64,000 bases of DNA, from assembly GCA_016946835.1 (NCBI GenBank), contig JACVTC010000013.1, positions 1,681,001 to 1,745,000 on the forward strand, in the 5' to 3' direction. This document shows positions 50,732 through 63,886 of the stretch, one piece after another (the first letter of the stretch is position 1; each line of letters begins with the position of its first letter). Under the pieces are notes generated by a model. That model was not told the DNA's origin, did no database searches, and saw only the letters and a list, made by a program, of their open reading frames with translations. The DNA is from Neocallimastix lanati (nom. inval.) (taxonomy: Eukaryota; Neocallimastigomycota; Neocallimastigomycetes; Neocallimastigales; Neocallimastigaceae). Made by a program: the position numbers and the translations under genes.

Positions 50732-51813
50732 TATTATTATTTATTATTATATTATTATATTATTATTATTATATTATTTATTATTTATTATTTATCATTT
50801 ATAATTTATTATTTATTATTTATAATTTATTATTTATTTAATTATTATTTATTATTTATTATTTATTTGTTTATTGTTTAATAATAAATAATCTTTTTAT
50901 TATTATTATTTATTATTTATTATATAACTATTTATTATTTTTAAAAATGAACATTAATTAATGATTTATACAATATATAAAATATTAAAAATATAAAATA
51001 TAACTATGAATATAAAGTATTATTCTCAATAATAATGGTCATGTTTCAATTTCTTATTCCTTTTTTATTTATTAATTTATTTATTTTTTTATTATTTATT
51101 TATTTATTATTTTATTTATTTATTTATTTGAGTAGATACTTTTTTTTTTTTTTTTTTTTTTATCATTATCATGAATTATTATTTTTGATGAATATCATAA
51201 AGAAGTTTTTAGTTTTAATTATTAAAAATTGATAATTTATAATTAAAACTCATATTTAAAAATAATTTATAGTTTTAATTATAAATTATCAATTTTTAAT
51301 AAGTAATTAATGATATCATATAAGATGATAATATAGTATGTTTTTTTTTTTTTTTTATTTTTTTTTTTTATTAATATTAAAGTTTTCAAAATCCAAATTA
51401 TTTAATATTTCTTAAATATGACTCATGCTTTTTCGATCGAATAATATTTTAAAATAATAAAAATAATTAATAAAAATAATTAATAAAAAATATATAAAAA
51501 ATAAAAAATACAAAAAAAATTTTTGCGGCTTCATTAATGATATAAAAAAAGGTTATTAAAGTTAGTTATTAACTTTTTTTTTTTTTTTTATAGTTTTATT
51601 TAATAAAAGATATAATAATTTTTTAAAATGGATAAAAAAAAAAGTTTTTCTTTATAAACCGAAAAAAAAAAATATACAAAAGTTAATTTTAATTCATTTA
51701 AAACTTTTTTTTTTTTTCAATTCATTAATTTTAATTTTAATTTTAATTTTAATTTTAATAAATTTTACATGTAATTAATATAATATTTTATTATATATAT
51801 TTCTTAATACTAT

Positions 51814-51844
<31 letters not shown>

Positions 51845-52557
51845 TAAAAAATAAAAAAAGAATTGTTAAAGTAAAAAAGATTTTTTTAATGGTTACTACA
51901 TTATTCACTAATTTCTATATCTACTGGCCTTTAGGTGCTCGAAAAAAAAAAAAAAAAAACTATTATAATTATAATAAATTTAGTAAATTATATATAAAAC
52001 TTTTTTTTTTTTAAATTACATTTAAAAAATCATTTAATTAACAATTTTTTTTTTTTAAAAAAAAAAATCAACAAAAAAATAATTTATTTATCTTTTATTG
52101 TTTAACCAAAATTTAACATATATTCAGTTATTTATTTTTATTTTTTATTATTTTTATTATTATTTCTTTTTTTTTTTTTTTAAATTTTATTTTTATTTTA
52201 CTCCTTTTTTAAAGAAGAAAGAATGATTATATGAATAAAAAAAAACTTTAATTAATAATATAAAATTCTAAATTAAAACTCTAAATAAAAATAATTAAGA
52301 AAAATTATTTTGACAATTTAATTTACTTTCAAATATATATATTAAAAAAAAACTAATAAATAAAAAGATTTGAAAATAAAATAAAAAAAAAAATTGATTA
52401 ATAAAAAAATTTATTATAATAAAGAAATATATATATAAATAAAAATAATAATATATTATGGTAAAATGTAATTAAAAAAAATTTTTTTTTTTTTCTATAT
52501 GATTAATAAAATTCGAAATTTTTTTTTTTTGAATTTTTTTTTTTTTTAAATTTTAAT
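49144..52557. other. Gene-free AT-rich stretch, rich in microsatellites
   Basis: ATT/ATTT arrays at 50050-50190, 50660-50930 and 51060-51130, and many homopolymers. A more complex patch at 50340-50500 (GGTATATATCTCCATGTGGT after a poly(T)) may be a retroposon scrap. At 51890 a short open frame MVTTLFTNFYIYWPLGAR ends in poly-Lys and is not supported as a gene. Confidence 0.5.
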
Positions 52558-54702
52558 TTAACAATCACTTGGGATGTCATGATTATCAACATATTTAACA
52601 TTTCCATTTGCATCTTTAGAAGGTTTTTTAGCATTTGTACCTAATCCACGTGCAGCAAAACCTCTCCATAATGCACATCTCATTCTTTTGAAATTAGAGA
52701 ATTGTCGTTGAGCTAAAAATATAGAATCTCTAGCTTCTATAAAAGTAGGATTACATGGCATAAGCTTTAAAGCATCTACTACGATTTTAGCTAAACGAAT
52801 ATTTCCCGGTAGGTCTCTTGAATTAACTTCTAAACTATAAGTTTTTTCACCTTCACTGGAATTTAATAAAATATTATTTGAAAAACCATATTCATCAATA
52901 ACTTCCCAAATGACATCATACATTATAGAAGCCCAAAGTTGTCCACCAAAGTGAGGTTCAACTTCTTTATCCTTTGCATGTGATAAATTACTATATTTTA
53001 ATGGATTTACTTTTTGATTCATGGTATATTTATATTTTCTAGAAGTACCATTAGAAAGCCATTTTGCCCAAATAAGTTCCTTCTTACGATTTTCATTCTT
53101 TTTGGTAGTTAAAAGAAGTGAGAAGAAATCAGATAAACCTTCATTAATAGAATCAGCTTCACCATCTTTGAAACAACCAGTTTGGGATGGTCCACCAACT
53201 AATCTTGCACTAACACCATGAGTAAATTCATGAATAATAACTTGGTTAGAAAATGCTGAATCTCTTTCATATTCCTTTATTCTATTGTAAATTAAAAGCT
53301 TCATTCTTGGACTTTTTCCATCAGCACCAGTAATCATATAAGCATTATTATTACCACTTCCATTTTGTACAAGGACAATTAATTGATCATTACCTTCACC
53401 TCCTTTATTCCAATTATTAGTTTGGAAATTACCAAATTTCTCAGTAAAACCATACATATAAAAGAAATCGTGTAATATGTTAGTAATATAGAAAACATTG
53501 GTAACAGCAGCTTGATAATTATCTCTAGCTTTAACAGCTGAACTATTATATTTGTAATCAAAAATTAATTCCTTTTTAGTAGATGTTGCAATAAATTTCT
53601 TGTTTTCTGAATAAGAAACATTAGCATCCCAATCAAGTACAGCTTTAACATTATTACCATTAGTATAATAATAGAGGTATTTTCCATCTCTATTCCAACC
53701 TCTTGGTGATGCTTTTTTATTTTCTGGATCAACAATAAGTTTACTTCCTTCACCAATATCAACATTTTGCCATGGAACAGCACGGAATGTAGCACTTCTA
53801 GCCAAATCGTATATATCATATAATTCACCTGTAGTTGTTGAAATATCAGCTACAAAAAGATGATCTTCTAATTCAACAGTTAATTCATATACATGATCAA
53901 ATTTATCTGCATTTAATGGAATAACTTTTTCTTCAACATCAATCGCATCGTCGTAAGTGTAACCAACACCTTTTATTGTAATTATATCAGGACGACCATT
54001 TTCTACCATTTGTAATTGGTTAGCATTAACATTATAACCCAATGTGGTAGAAAATTTAACAATAGCATCATTTATATTTAATTTTGCTTCTTGGTTACCA
54101 TAAATAAATTTAGAATTATAAATCTTATCAATTGGTAATACAGGAACAAATTCAATATTTACATCACCTTCGGCTTGAGAAGTATCTCTCATAGCTGTTG
54201 GTATTAATGTACTACCAAATGAAATAATATTTCCGGTTTTTCTATGAATATTAACATTAGCAGCAACATTTGATAATACTTTTCCACCAATGACTTGACG
54301 AAAATGAACATTAACAAGACTTCCATCAGTAATTATATCTTTGATAACAAGTTCTTCTCTTGTAATACCAACTTCATCAACTAAATGTTTTATAGCAATT
54401 TCTTTATAGTCATTTGGTGAAGTAATGTTTTGTCTTTTTCTAATATTTCTTGAATTTTTATTTTTGAATTTATTTATTATTCTTGTAAATATATTACCTG
54501 ATAAATTATTTTCACTTCTTTTCATATGTCCTAATTGTAAATTGGTATCATTTATGATTGTATCTGTTGAATTTTCATATTCAAATTCATTTGAAACAGT
54601 AATATCTTGGTAAACCTTATGAACTCTTTCAGGAGTATATAAAGCATTTGCATATAATTCTAAGTATTGTATTAAAATAGTTAATACTAATAATTTATTC
54701 AT
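52558..54702 (-). CDS. Fungalysin, secreted M36 metallopeptidase
   Basis: 714 codons, single exon. Secreted zinc endopeptidase made as a pro-enzyme. Residues 1-20 (MNKLLVLTILIQYLELYANA) are a signal peptide. The propeptide follows, with an FTP/PepSY-like part: SPNDYKEIAIKHLVDEVGIT near 95-114, and VHFRQVIGGKVLSNVAANVN near 132-151. It probably ends before the mature domain near 300 (TFRAVPW). The mature domain has VTNVFYITNILHDFFYMYGF (about 400-419), the zinc site HEFTHG (491-496), the third ligand Glu521 in NEGLSDFF, and AGGPSQTG-like LVGGPSQTGCF just before it. The C-terminal ALWRGFAARGLGTNA motif near 680 is typical. Length and order are normal for the family and all catalytic residues are present. 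Likely used outside the cell to digest protein in the rumen, inferred from the signal peptide. Confidence 0.96.
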   Translation of the reverse strand: MNKLLVLTILIQYLELYANALYTPERVHKVYQDITVSNEFEYENSTDTIINDTNLQLGHMKRSENNLSGNIFTRIINKFKNKNSRNIRKRQNITSPNDYKEIAIKHLVDEVGITREELVIKDIITDGSLVNVHFRQVIGGKVLSNVAANVNIHRKTGNIISFGSTLIPTAMRDTSQAEGDVNIEFVPVLPIDKIYNSKFIYGNQEAKLNINDAIVKFSTTLGYNVNANQLQMVENGRPDIITIKGVGYTYDDAIDVEEKVIPLNADKFDHVYELTVELEDHLFVADISTTTGELYDIYDLARSATFRAVPWQNVDIGEGSKLIVDPENKKASPRGWNRDGKYLYYYTNGNNVKAVLDWDANVSYSENKKFIATSTKKELIFDYKYNSSAVKARDNYQAAVTNVFYITNILHDFFYMYGFTEKFGNFQTNNWNKGGEGNDQLIVLVQNGSGNNNAYMITGADGKSPRMKLLIYNRIKEYERDSAFSNQVIIHEFTHGVSARLVGGPSQTGCFKDGEADSINEGLSDFFSLLLTTKKNENRKKELIWAKWLSNGTSRKYKYTMNQKVNPLKYSNLSHAKDKEVEPHFGGQLWASIMYDVIWEVIDEYGFSNNILLNSSEGEKTYSLEVNSRDLPGNIRLAKIVVDALKLMPCNPTFIEARDSIFLAQRQFSNFKRMRCALWRGFAARGLGTNAKKPSKDANGNVKYVDNHDIPSDC

Positions 54703-56999
54703 CTTTATTTATTTAAAAATTTATTAATATAAAATCAAAACAATAATAAATTTCTTTTTTATTTTTTTGTATATTATTTTATTTTGAGTATTATAAATAT
54801 CTTTATATTTTATTATTATTTTAAAGTTTATTTTATTTTCTTTCTTAATAATTGAAATTCAATTTTCTTTATGTATATATATTTAATAGTGTAATTATAC
54901 TGGTATGAATATATATATATAGAATAAATAAATGATATTTTTATTTAATTTTTCAAATTAAATAAGAAAAGGAGTTTATTCTATTCGTTTGTCAACGATA
55001 AAAAAAAATATTTTATTTCTATTTTTACAATTTTCACAATTTCCAAATATAAATAATGAATAAGAGAACTTTAAAAATAAATGTTTTATAAAATTGTAAA
55101 ATGAAAGATAAAATAAATCGTAAAACGTAAATAAAAAAAAAAAAAAAAAAAAGAGAGAAAAAAATATTTATAAATAAAAAAAAAAAATTTGAAAAGTGCC
55201 GTTTTTTGTTTTATTGTTAAATATATACATCAACACAGGATTTATTAAATTATATTAAAAAAAATAAAAAATATTGCCTTTTTTTAACAATTCAAAATTT
55301 TTTTTTTATTTAATATTGATATTAAAAAAAAATTTAAATTAAATTTTTTTTTTTATATTATTATAAATTATTAGAATTAATATATTTCAAAAATTATAAA
55401 TATATTATAACTAATATAATAGATTATTATTCTTATAGATTATGATAAAAAATTACAAATAATATATATTTATATAAAAATATATATTAATATATATTAT
55501 AAATATATTAAAATTTATATATGTACAACTAATATTAAAATCTGTTAAATAATTATCATATAATAAAGTTTATTTAAAGTATATTTTTTTACTGGGTTAA
55601 ATTTTAATATTATTTAAACTTCTAAGTTAATAAATCAATAAATAATAACTTAAAAATTTAACAATCCAATTAATATAATATATAAATAAAATATGTTTAT
55701 TTCATAAACTATTTTGATTATATTTAAAGTTATATATTAATGAAAAAAAAAGTTTAATTTCCATATAAGTAAATATCTAAGAACAATAATTGAACAAATA
55801 AAATTCTTAGGGATGAATTGAATAATTTATTGTGAATATATTCAAATACAAATAAATATATTATCTAATTAATTAATTAATTGTATATATTAATATTATA
55901 TTAAATAAATATATTTTTATATGTTAAAATATATTGATAAATACCAAAAAGTATTTATCAAATTTTTATATTTATGTTTAATATATAGTATAAACATTAA
56001 TAATATAAACATTAAAATATAATAATCTACCTATAATTTAATTTGTTAAAAAAAAAAATTTTTTATATATAAATAATGAATATATAATAATAAATAAAAT
56101 AACAATGAATAAAAATGAATTCAATGATTAATAATGAATAAAATAATAAATAGACAATGAGGATTAAATACAAAACACAAATATGAATAATAAATAAAAA
56201 AACTAAAAAGATTAAATAATGTATAATAAATAATAAATACTTCAATCATAAATAATAAATAATATAAATTTTAAACATTAAATGGATATAAACAATAAAA
56301 AATAAATAAATAATATAATACATAAAATATTGAAATAAATATATAATAATATTTTTATAAATTGTCTGATTAAAACATTTTCCGTTGCATATTTCTTTAA
56401 TAATTCTAAATAATGAACGTATAGTGTAAAGATATAATAATATAATAATTAATAATACAGTTATTTTTTTTTTTAGTTATAGTTTAATGTATTATAAATT
56501 ATTAAAAATATTTATATATAATTATAAATTATAAGAAATAAAGTTTAAAATACAAATTTTATGTATTATTAGTTTTTAAATATATATTAAAAATTCATTT
56601 ATATAATTTTATGATATTACTTTTAATTTCACATGACTTGTGTAACTAACTTTTTGTATATTCAATTACAAAAACTATATTTGTGGCTTAATTATAAATA
56701 TTAAAAATTTATATATTAGGGTATGAATAGTAAAATAGGTTTAAATTTTTTATTTTCTTTACAATGTAATACAATACAAAATAATATGTAATATTGTAAT
56801 ATGCAAAGTTTATTATTAAATTTTAATATAAATAATTTTTATATAAGGAGAAAGATTTAACCAAAGTAATTATATCTCCAGTAGCCCCTAAAATTTATTT
56901 AAATTTTTACACAAACTTTAAATATTAGCACAAAAAAATGTGTATATTATAATATATGCTTAAACTTATATTGAATTCTGTTTATAATTCATGTATACA
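54703..56999. other. Gene-free AT-rich stretch upstream of fungalysin
   Basis: Should include the fungalysin promoter; no motif identified. The remainder is homopolymers and AATAA-type low-complexity sequence. Confidence 0.5.
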
Positions 57000-57160
57000 G
57001 AAATTATTCCGCATACTTAAATCATAAACAGCTTCTAAGAAGAGAAGACTGTAGAGATTCACAGTTACAAAATGGCCTGATCAGGCGGTCCTAACCCTTC
57101 AAATAGATTCAACACTTTCAACATGGTCTTTCATAACAACTCTTCGCTCAATACAAAATA
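57000..57160. other. GC-richer island of unknown identity
   Basis: About 150 bases (for example ATGGCCTGATCAGGCGGTCC) stand out. No open frame, clear tRNA fold, tail or target duplication was found. A short palindrome GGCCTGATCAGGC is at its centre. Possibly a SINE scrap or small RNA. Confidence 0.35.
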
Positions 57161-59303
57161 TTTATTTAATAATTATTATTAGAGATAATAATTATGAAAT
57201 AAATTAATATGCTAATAACCTTTAATGAAAAGGTTTATACATATATTTAAAGATAAAAACTCAATCAGCATTATTTATTTATTAATACATCTAATTATTT
57301 AAAAATTTTTTTATTTATCTAAATGTAATTTATTTATTTATTTATTTATTTTTATTTATTTATTTATTATATATTATTTATTTATTTATTTAAATATTTA
57401 AATATTTATTATTTATTATTTATTATTTATTATTTATTATTATTTATTTATTATTATTTATTTATTATTTATTATTTATTATTATTTATTTATTATTTAT
57501 TATTTATTTATTTTTTATTGATTTATTTTTTATTGATTTATTGCAAATATCCTTAACATTTATATTGAATAGCCATAAAATTGTATATATTAAAAAATAT
57601 TATTTATATTTGTTTTTATTATTTTATAATAAAAAAAAAAATTCTAGTATTTCATAAGATTCAATTTTAATATCTCTAATAATTCTAAAATCTTGTTTAA
57701 TTCATTTTTTGTTTTGCTGTATTAAATTTATTATTAAATATTCATTAATTTCTGCGGTATTTATTTATTTCTGCGGAATATGAATTTTATAATATTTATT
57801 AATTTCTTTTAGTAAATTTGATATATATAATATTATGAAATTTATGATTAATGTTACATCAAATGAAATGAAAATAATATAATATTTAATTCAAAATTTA
57901 ATATCATTTATTTATTTAAATTTATTAATTAATTATTTATTTAAAAAATATATAAATAAAAAGTAAATCTACAGATTATTTCAATTTAAATATCAGAAAC
58001 TTTTAGTAAATGAATTTTATAATTGTTTTTTTAAGCAATACAAATTCTTTTAATAAATTATAATTATTATTTTTATTATGTTAGATAATAATACAAAAAA
58101 CTTTTTATGTTCATCATATTTAATTATTTATATAAATAAATTTCAAATATTAATTATTTGTTAAAAAATAATATATAATTAAAAGTTTTGATGATTGTAA
58201 TAAATAATTAACATATATGTTCATAATTTTTGCTAAATTTATTTATTTAATAAAATTCATTATTTATTTACACTATAAAAATTTATATATTTTAAAGATT
58301 AAAAAAAATTTAGAATCAAAAATTTATTATTATGTTAATAACATAATTTTTATTAGGAAAAATAATCTTTATCCCTAAAATTCTATGTATATATATATAT
58401 ATATTCATCATTCTTTTTTCTAATAATAGACATTAAATGAAAATTATAATATTATATCAGATATAGACTCTAATCTCTAATCATGGTTTCTATGAAGAAA
58501 TACATAGATAACAATTAATATATTTAATAAAATTCATAATTTATTTGCAATTTTTATTTAAATTAATAAACTTGGAAGGTTTAAAAAACAAAAAAAAAAA
58601 TTATTTTTTCTAAAACTTTTATTTAAATATTTATTTTTTACGAATATTTTTTTTATAGAGTACTTTTATTTTTATATTTAATTTTCATATTTTTTAAAAC
58701 TTAAAATTTTTTTAAAAAATTAACCTAAAAAAATTAATTTTTTTTATATTTTTAAGAAGATTTTATTTTTATATTAATAAAAATATTAATTTTTTTAAAG
58801 AATTTTATTTTTTTTTTATATTTTTAAGAATTTTTAAAGAATATTATTTTTTTTATATATATTTATATTTAAGATATATAAGCCATTTTATTTTATTTTT
58901 ATTTTTTTTTATTTTTATTATTTGTTTTATTTGTATTTTTTTTTTATTTTTATTTATTTTTATTTTTATTTTAAATATTATTTATAAATTTCATGAATAT
59001 TATATTTTTTTAATATATAAATTATGAAAATTTCAAAAATATTTATTTTTTTAAATAATACTTTATTCTTAAATAATATTTCACTTATAAAGATTATTTT
59101 ATTTACTCATTTATTTTAAAGATATATAAAACTTCTAATTTTAATTTTTTTTTTTTTTTAATATAAAGAATATTTTTTTTAAAAAATATGTTATTTTTAA
59201 AAATATTTTAAAAAGATATATAAGTCTTTTTGAATTTTAAATATATATATATATATATATATTATTTTAAATACTTTATTGATTTAAAGAAAATTTTATT
59301 TTC
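57161..59303. other. Gene-free AT-rich stretch with ATTT arrays
   Basis: ATTT/ATT arrays at 57325-57530, T-rich low complexity at 58600-59240 and a TA run at 59241-59262. No gene seen. Confidence 0.55.
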
Positions 59304-59463
59304 TTAACCCTAATTGGAGGTAGCACCATATATGGACATCCTGATACAACCCCGCTATAAAGTTTGTCTGGTATTAGTTGTCTGTTGTGACTGGGATAAT
59401 ATGATCAGACTTACAAGGGAAAGTTTAAAAAAAAAAAAAAAAAAAAAAATATTAACCCTAATT
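59304..59463 (+). mobile_element. Short retroposon with poly(A) and 12-bp target duplication
   Basis: TTAACCCTAATT occurs at 59304-59315 and 59452-59463. Between them lie ~111 GC-richer bases (GGAGGTAGCACCATATATGG ... CAGACTTACAAGGGAAAG), then an A-run (59426-59449) and AT. Poly(A) directly before the right duplication and exact flanking repeats are the marks of LINE-driven retroposition of a small RNA. No box A/B or tRNA fold is evident, so the source RNA is unknown (5'-truncated SINE or small nuclear RNA). Confidence 0.8.
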
Positions 59464-60607
59464 TACATTATTTATTAATTAATTAATTTATTTATTAATT
59501 TATTTATTAAAATTGTAAAAAGTCACATTTTCCAATATTAAATAATTCAGTAATTATATCGGATTCAAATTGTGTGCCAACAATAATTCATTATTCTTAT
59601 TATAATAATTTAACTTAACTCAAATTTAATATGGGAACTCTATAAATTTTATACAAATGAATTTTTATAAAGTGGTTCTTTAGGTGTTCTAAATTCAAAA
59701 TTTATAATACTTATAGTAAAATCATTATAAAAAATACTTAATTTCTAGGGAGAGATCTACTTTTAAAACATATGATATACACTATTTTAAAGATACAATT
59801 ACTCTGATAGTTGGTAATTTTAGAGCATGCTACGTCAGCCGAATATACATCATTAATTTAAAGAATATTGTTTTAATATTATTAAAAGTGTAATTCGCTT
59901 TTATTTATTTATTTATTTATTAAAATAATTTAATTACTACATTTATTAAAAACGTTTAGTAGAGGAAGAAGTTTAAATTTTAATTATAATAACAAAATAA
60001 CTATAATTAATTCAAAAATTAATGATAATTTCATTAATCACAACAATATATCTATAAATATGTATATTTTGATAATTTGTTATTCATTAATTCAGTAATA
60101 TTATTAAATGCATTTAAAGATATAATTTATAAAATAGTTGTAAAATATATTGTAAGAAAAAAACAATATTAGAGATATTTATTCATTAGGTTCTTCAAAT
60201 ACTGGAGGACATATAATAAGGTATAATATTATTGTATTTTAGATATATTTATATATTGGAAAAATAAAGGAAGAAAAAAATTAAAATTAACAAAAATATT
60301 TTTATCTTCACTTTGAATATTAAGGTTATTAGGATATATTAAATTTGATATTGAAAATATATATTGTGATATATTCTTTTGTTTGAGTCTGATGTATCAT
60401 TAATTTTTTGTTATAATACTATATATATTCATAATAAAGTATCTCATTATTTTTATGACTTTAATCAGGATTTATTAAGAAATAGAAGCATAAAAAAATA
60501 ATTCTTTTTTTTTTTTTTTTTATAAATGATTATATATCATTAAAAATTTTTATTTATTAATAATTTATAACATATTAATTAAATATTCGTAGTGATAATA
60601 CTTGATT
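59464..60607. other. Gene-free AT-rich spacer
   Basis: A few mixed patches (59750-59850) without open frames; nothing identifiable. Confidence 0.5.
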
Positions 60608-61161
60608 AAGGAAGAGTTGCATTTCACCAAATCGCATTTTACCAAGTGGCGTATTATTAAAATGTTGCATTTCGCCAAATGGCGTATTGATATAAATGAA
60701 TGAAATAACTAAAAATTCAAAAAAGGTTTTTTAAAACTTTTTTATAATATTTATTATTTTAATATAATTTTTACGAATAATATAATTTTTATATTTTATA
60801 ATATAATAATAAAATAATTATTTATAAAAATATATTTAATTATAAAGATATATTTTTAATATTTTATTTTATAGTAATAAAGTAAATGTTTATAATATTT
60901 AATTATAAAGATATATTTTAATGTTCTTAAGCTAACTTAATCCAATAAAGATTAAAAATGTTTTAATCATTATTGTATTTATTCATATATTCTTTTTTTT
61001 TTTTTTTTAAAAATAATTTTAACTCTTAATAAATTATAATTATTTACGACAGAATTCATTTGGTCAATTCTCTGTTATTTCTTATTAATTTCTTATTAAT
61101 TAATAGTTCTAATATATTTAAATCATTTTAGCATTTTTAATTCAATGAAATCATTTCTTTC

Positions 61162-61205
<44 letters not shown>

Positions 61206-61209
<4 letters not shown>

Positions 61210-61445
61210 GAATTTCCATTTTTTGTAATATTTAACTAAAGCTTGGATTTTCTTAATCCGTATTAATATTTTAATTTTTTTTTTTTTTAATAGAGTTTCC
61301 ATTTTTTGTAATATTTAACTAAAACCTTAATTTTTTCAACCCGTATTAATATTTTAAATTTTTTTTTAATAAAATTTCCATATTTTTGTAACATTTAACT
61401 AAAGCCTTGATTTTCTCAGTCCGTATTAATATTTTAATTTTTTTT
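61206..61445. repeat. Three ~80-bp tandem units within the transposase remnant
   Basis: Units begin near 61206, 61289 and 61368. Each has TTTCCATTTTTTGTAATATT, AACTAAAGC or a variant, and CCGTATTAATATTTTAA followed by a T-run. Confidence 0.85.
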
Positions 61446-61730
61446 TTTTTTTTAAATTCCAGTAGTTCTCCTTTTGTAGTCAATGTAATATTTGGATTCT
61501 TCTTCTTGCAATTCTGATAATAATTGAAAAAAAAGTTGGGTTTTTCTCAAATAATTTTTTTTAAACATTTATTAAAAGATTCTGAAGCATTATTTGTAAT
61601 ATGCTCAATATTATCATAATAATTCCAATTTTTAATTTTATAGCTAATTAAATAAGTTTATTTAAAATATTCTAAAAATTCCAAAAATTGATCATAATCA
61701 TATATATATTCAGGGTTAATAAAAGGAAAG
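61206..61730 (-). pseudogene. Broken MULE-type transposase C-terminus
   Basis: The minus strand reads FPFINPEYIYDYDQF near 61720-61680, then NWNYYDNIEHITNNASESFN near 61630-61575, then after a shift PTFFQLLSELQEEESKYYID and YKRRTTG near 61540-61460. The W-Y-D-N...TNN..E..N pattern followed by a helical EEE stretch is that of MULE-family transposases near their C-terminus. Stops and frameshifts show it is dead. Then (61206-61445) a peptide of the form RTEKIKALVKCYKNM / RVEKIKVLVKYYKKW / RIKKIQALVKYYKKW is repeated three times in tandem (~80-base units), each separated by poly(A)-rich DNA. The upstream DDE catalytic core is not found. Confidence 0.55.
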
Positions 61731-62609
61731 TTCAAAATATTTTGATAATAAATATATAAATCTTTTATTTTTTATTTTAATGATTAATTTTAATGATATG
61801 TATTTTTAATTATGCATATTTTAAGTAAATATTAATTATCCAAATATTATTTTTTTAATTTTTTTATATTTAAAATTGTTACTTTTTTTTTTTTTTTTTT
61901 TTTTTTTGTATAACTGAAAGATATAAAGTATTTATGAGATTATTTTATTTTTTTAATATATTTTTAAGTATAAAATTTTTTATATTATAATTTTAATTCA
62001 TTTATATTTTATATATATATAATAACTATTATTATTATTTTCATGGTTATTATATAAATATTATTATTGATGTTTCTGTAATTATTGCTACAATTTATAT
62101 TACTTATTTATTATTTATTATATATTATTTATTATTAATTTATAACATAAAATGATGTAAGAAAAGCTTTTTTATGTTTTTCTAAGTACTAAAATATTAT
62201 TTTTATTAATTCATTTACATATATATTTATAAATAACAATAATTATTATTAATTTTAATCGTCATTATTATTATTATTATTAATGACAATCCTTTTGTAA
62301 TTATTACTATACTGTTTATATTATTTATTTTATTATTTATTATTTATCAATTATTTATTAATTATTTATTTATTTAAGTAGATATCTATAAAGATATCTA
62401 TATATGAAAAAAAATTTTTTTTCTTTAATATTTAAATATACATATTTGTAATATTTAATTTATTTATTTATTCATTTAATAATTTCATTTGGGGAAAAAA
62501 AAAGCCATATACTTTCAAAAAAATAGGCGAAATAAAACTTGGTAAAATGATACTTAACGAAATGATACTTAGCGAAATAATACTTAGCGAAATGACTCTC
62601 GCTTGATAG

Positions 62610-62676
<67 letters not shown>

Positions 62677-62678
62677 TA

Positions 62679-62711
<33 letters not shown>

Positions 62712-62746
62712 TAAATAATAATAATAATAATAAATAATAAATAATA

Positions 62747-62779
<33 letters not shown>

Positions 62780-62833
62780 TAAATAATAATAATAATAATA
62801 AATAAATAATAAATAATAAAAATAATAATAATA
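62610..62833. repeat. AAT / AATAAATAAT microsatellite
   Basis: Over 200 bases of AAT units with interspersed AAATAAT, immediately outside the right inverted repeat. Confidence 0.95.
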
Positions 62834-63852
62834 TATTTATTTATTTAAAAGCATAAATAATAAGATTTATATTTATATTCATACCATTATATATCAATAT
62901 ACATTTTAAGTATAATTAATGATTAATGATTTTTTAATTGATGAAGAAAATTCCGAGTAAACTTTTTTTCAAAATACTTGAAAATAGGAATTTTTTTTTT
63001 TTTATATTATATATATATGGCAAATAATCTAATAAATTAAACTATATATTAACTTTAATAATTTAATTGTAAAAATTTTATAATCATACTGCAGAAATTT
63101 TATTTTTTAAATTTCTATATAAAATTTCAAATTTTAATAATTGTTTTAAAATAATTTGGTACTTTTTTTTTTTCCATATATATACTTAAATGTATATATG
63201 ACATATTAACTAATACAAAGATAATGAACAAAAAATAAAGATAACAAAATAAATTCAATTACAATACCAATAACACCAATAACACCAGAAACAAAAACAA
63301 AAAAAAACAGAAAACATAAAAACAAAAAAACAAAAAAACAATTAAAAAAATAAATTGAAATAATAGTAAAACATAATTTTTTTTTTTAAAATATATATAT
63401 ATGTAATATTATATAATATTAGTAAAAGAATAATAAAAAAAAAAAAAAAACATTTTTTTTATATTAAAATTTATAAATATATATATAAAACAAACTTTAT
63501 TTATTATAATTTATATATAAAATAACAATACAATTAAAGTTTTGAAATATTTTATTTTTATTATAATATTAAACTATTTTTTTTGTTATATTATTAAAAT
63601 AAATATGTAATATTCATAAAAGTAAAAGCAAAAAAAAAAAAAAAAAAAAAATAAAATATATATATATATATATAAATATATATATAAAATTATAATAATA
63701 ATAAAAAATAAATATTTAGATATTTATATTAAATAAATTTTATTTATTAAATTTAATTTTTAAAAATATAACATTACTTTTGGTACATATATAAAATTAA
63801 AAATAATTATGAAATTTATTCCTATAAAATCTTTATACTTTTTTTCTATTCA

Positions 63853-63886
<34 letters not shown>

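Larger units (their letters stand above)
60608..62606 (-). mobile_element. Decayed MULE-like DNA transposon with terminal inverted repeats
   Basis: The left end (60608-60690: GAGTTGCATTTCACCAAAT, CGCATTTTACCAAGTGGCG, TTGCATTTCGCCAAATGGCG) and the right end (62522-62606: repeated ATGATACTTAGCGAAA, ACTTGGTAAAATGATACTTA) are inverted and related. Both are built of short subrepeats around CATTTCGCCAAATG. The outer edges align as AAGGAAGAGTTGCATTTC against AAGCGAGAGTCATTTC on the opposite strand. The interior carries a broken transposase C-terminus on the minus strand. No clear target duplication was found, probably because of microsatellite growth at 62610. Confidence 0.65.

Noticed and set aside
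51890-51960. Short open frame MVTTLFTNFYIYWPLGAR as a gene start
   Set aside because: It runs directly into poly-Lys from a homopolymer; no splice donor or downstream exon could be supported.
59304-59315. Internal telomere repeat (CCCTAA)
   Set aside because: Only one unit, duplicated as a target site by the retroposon.
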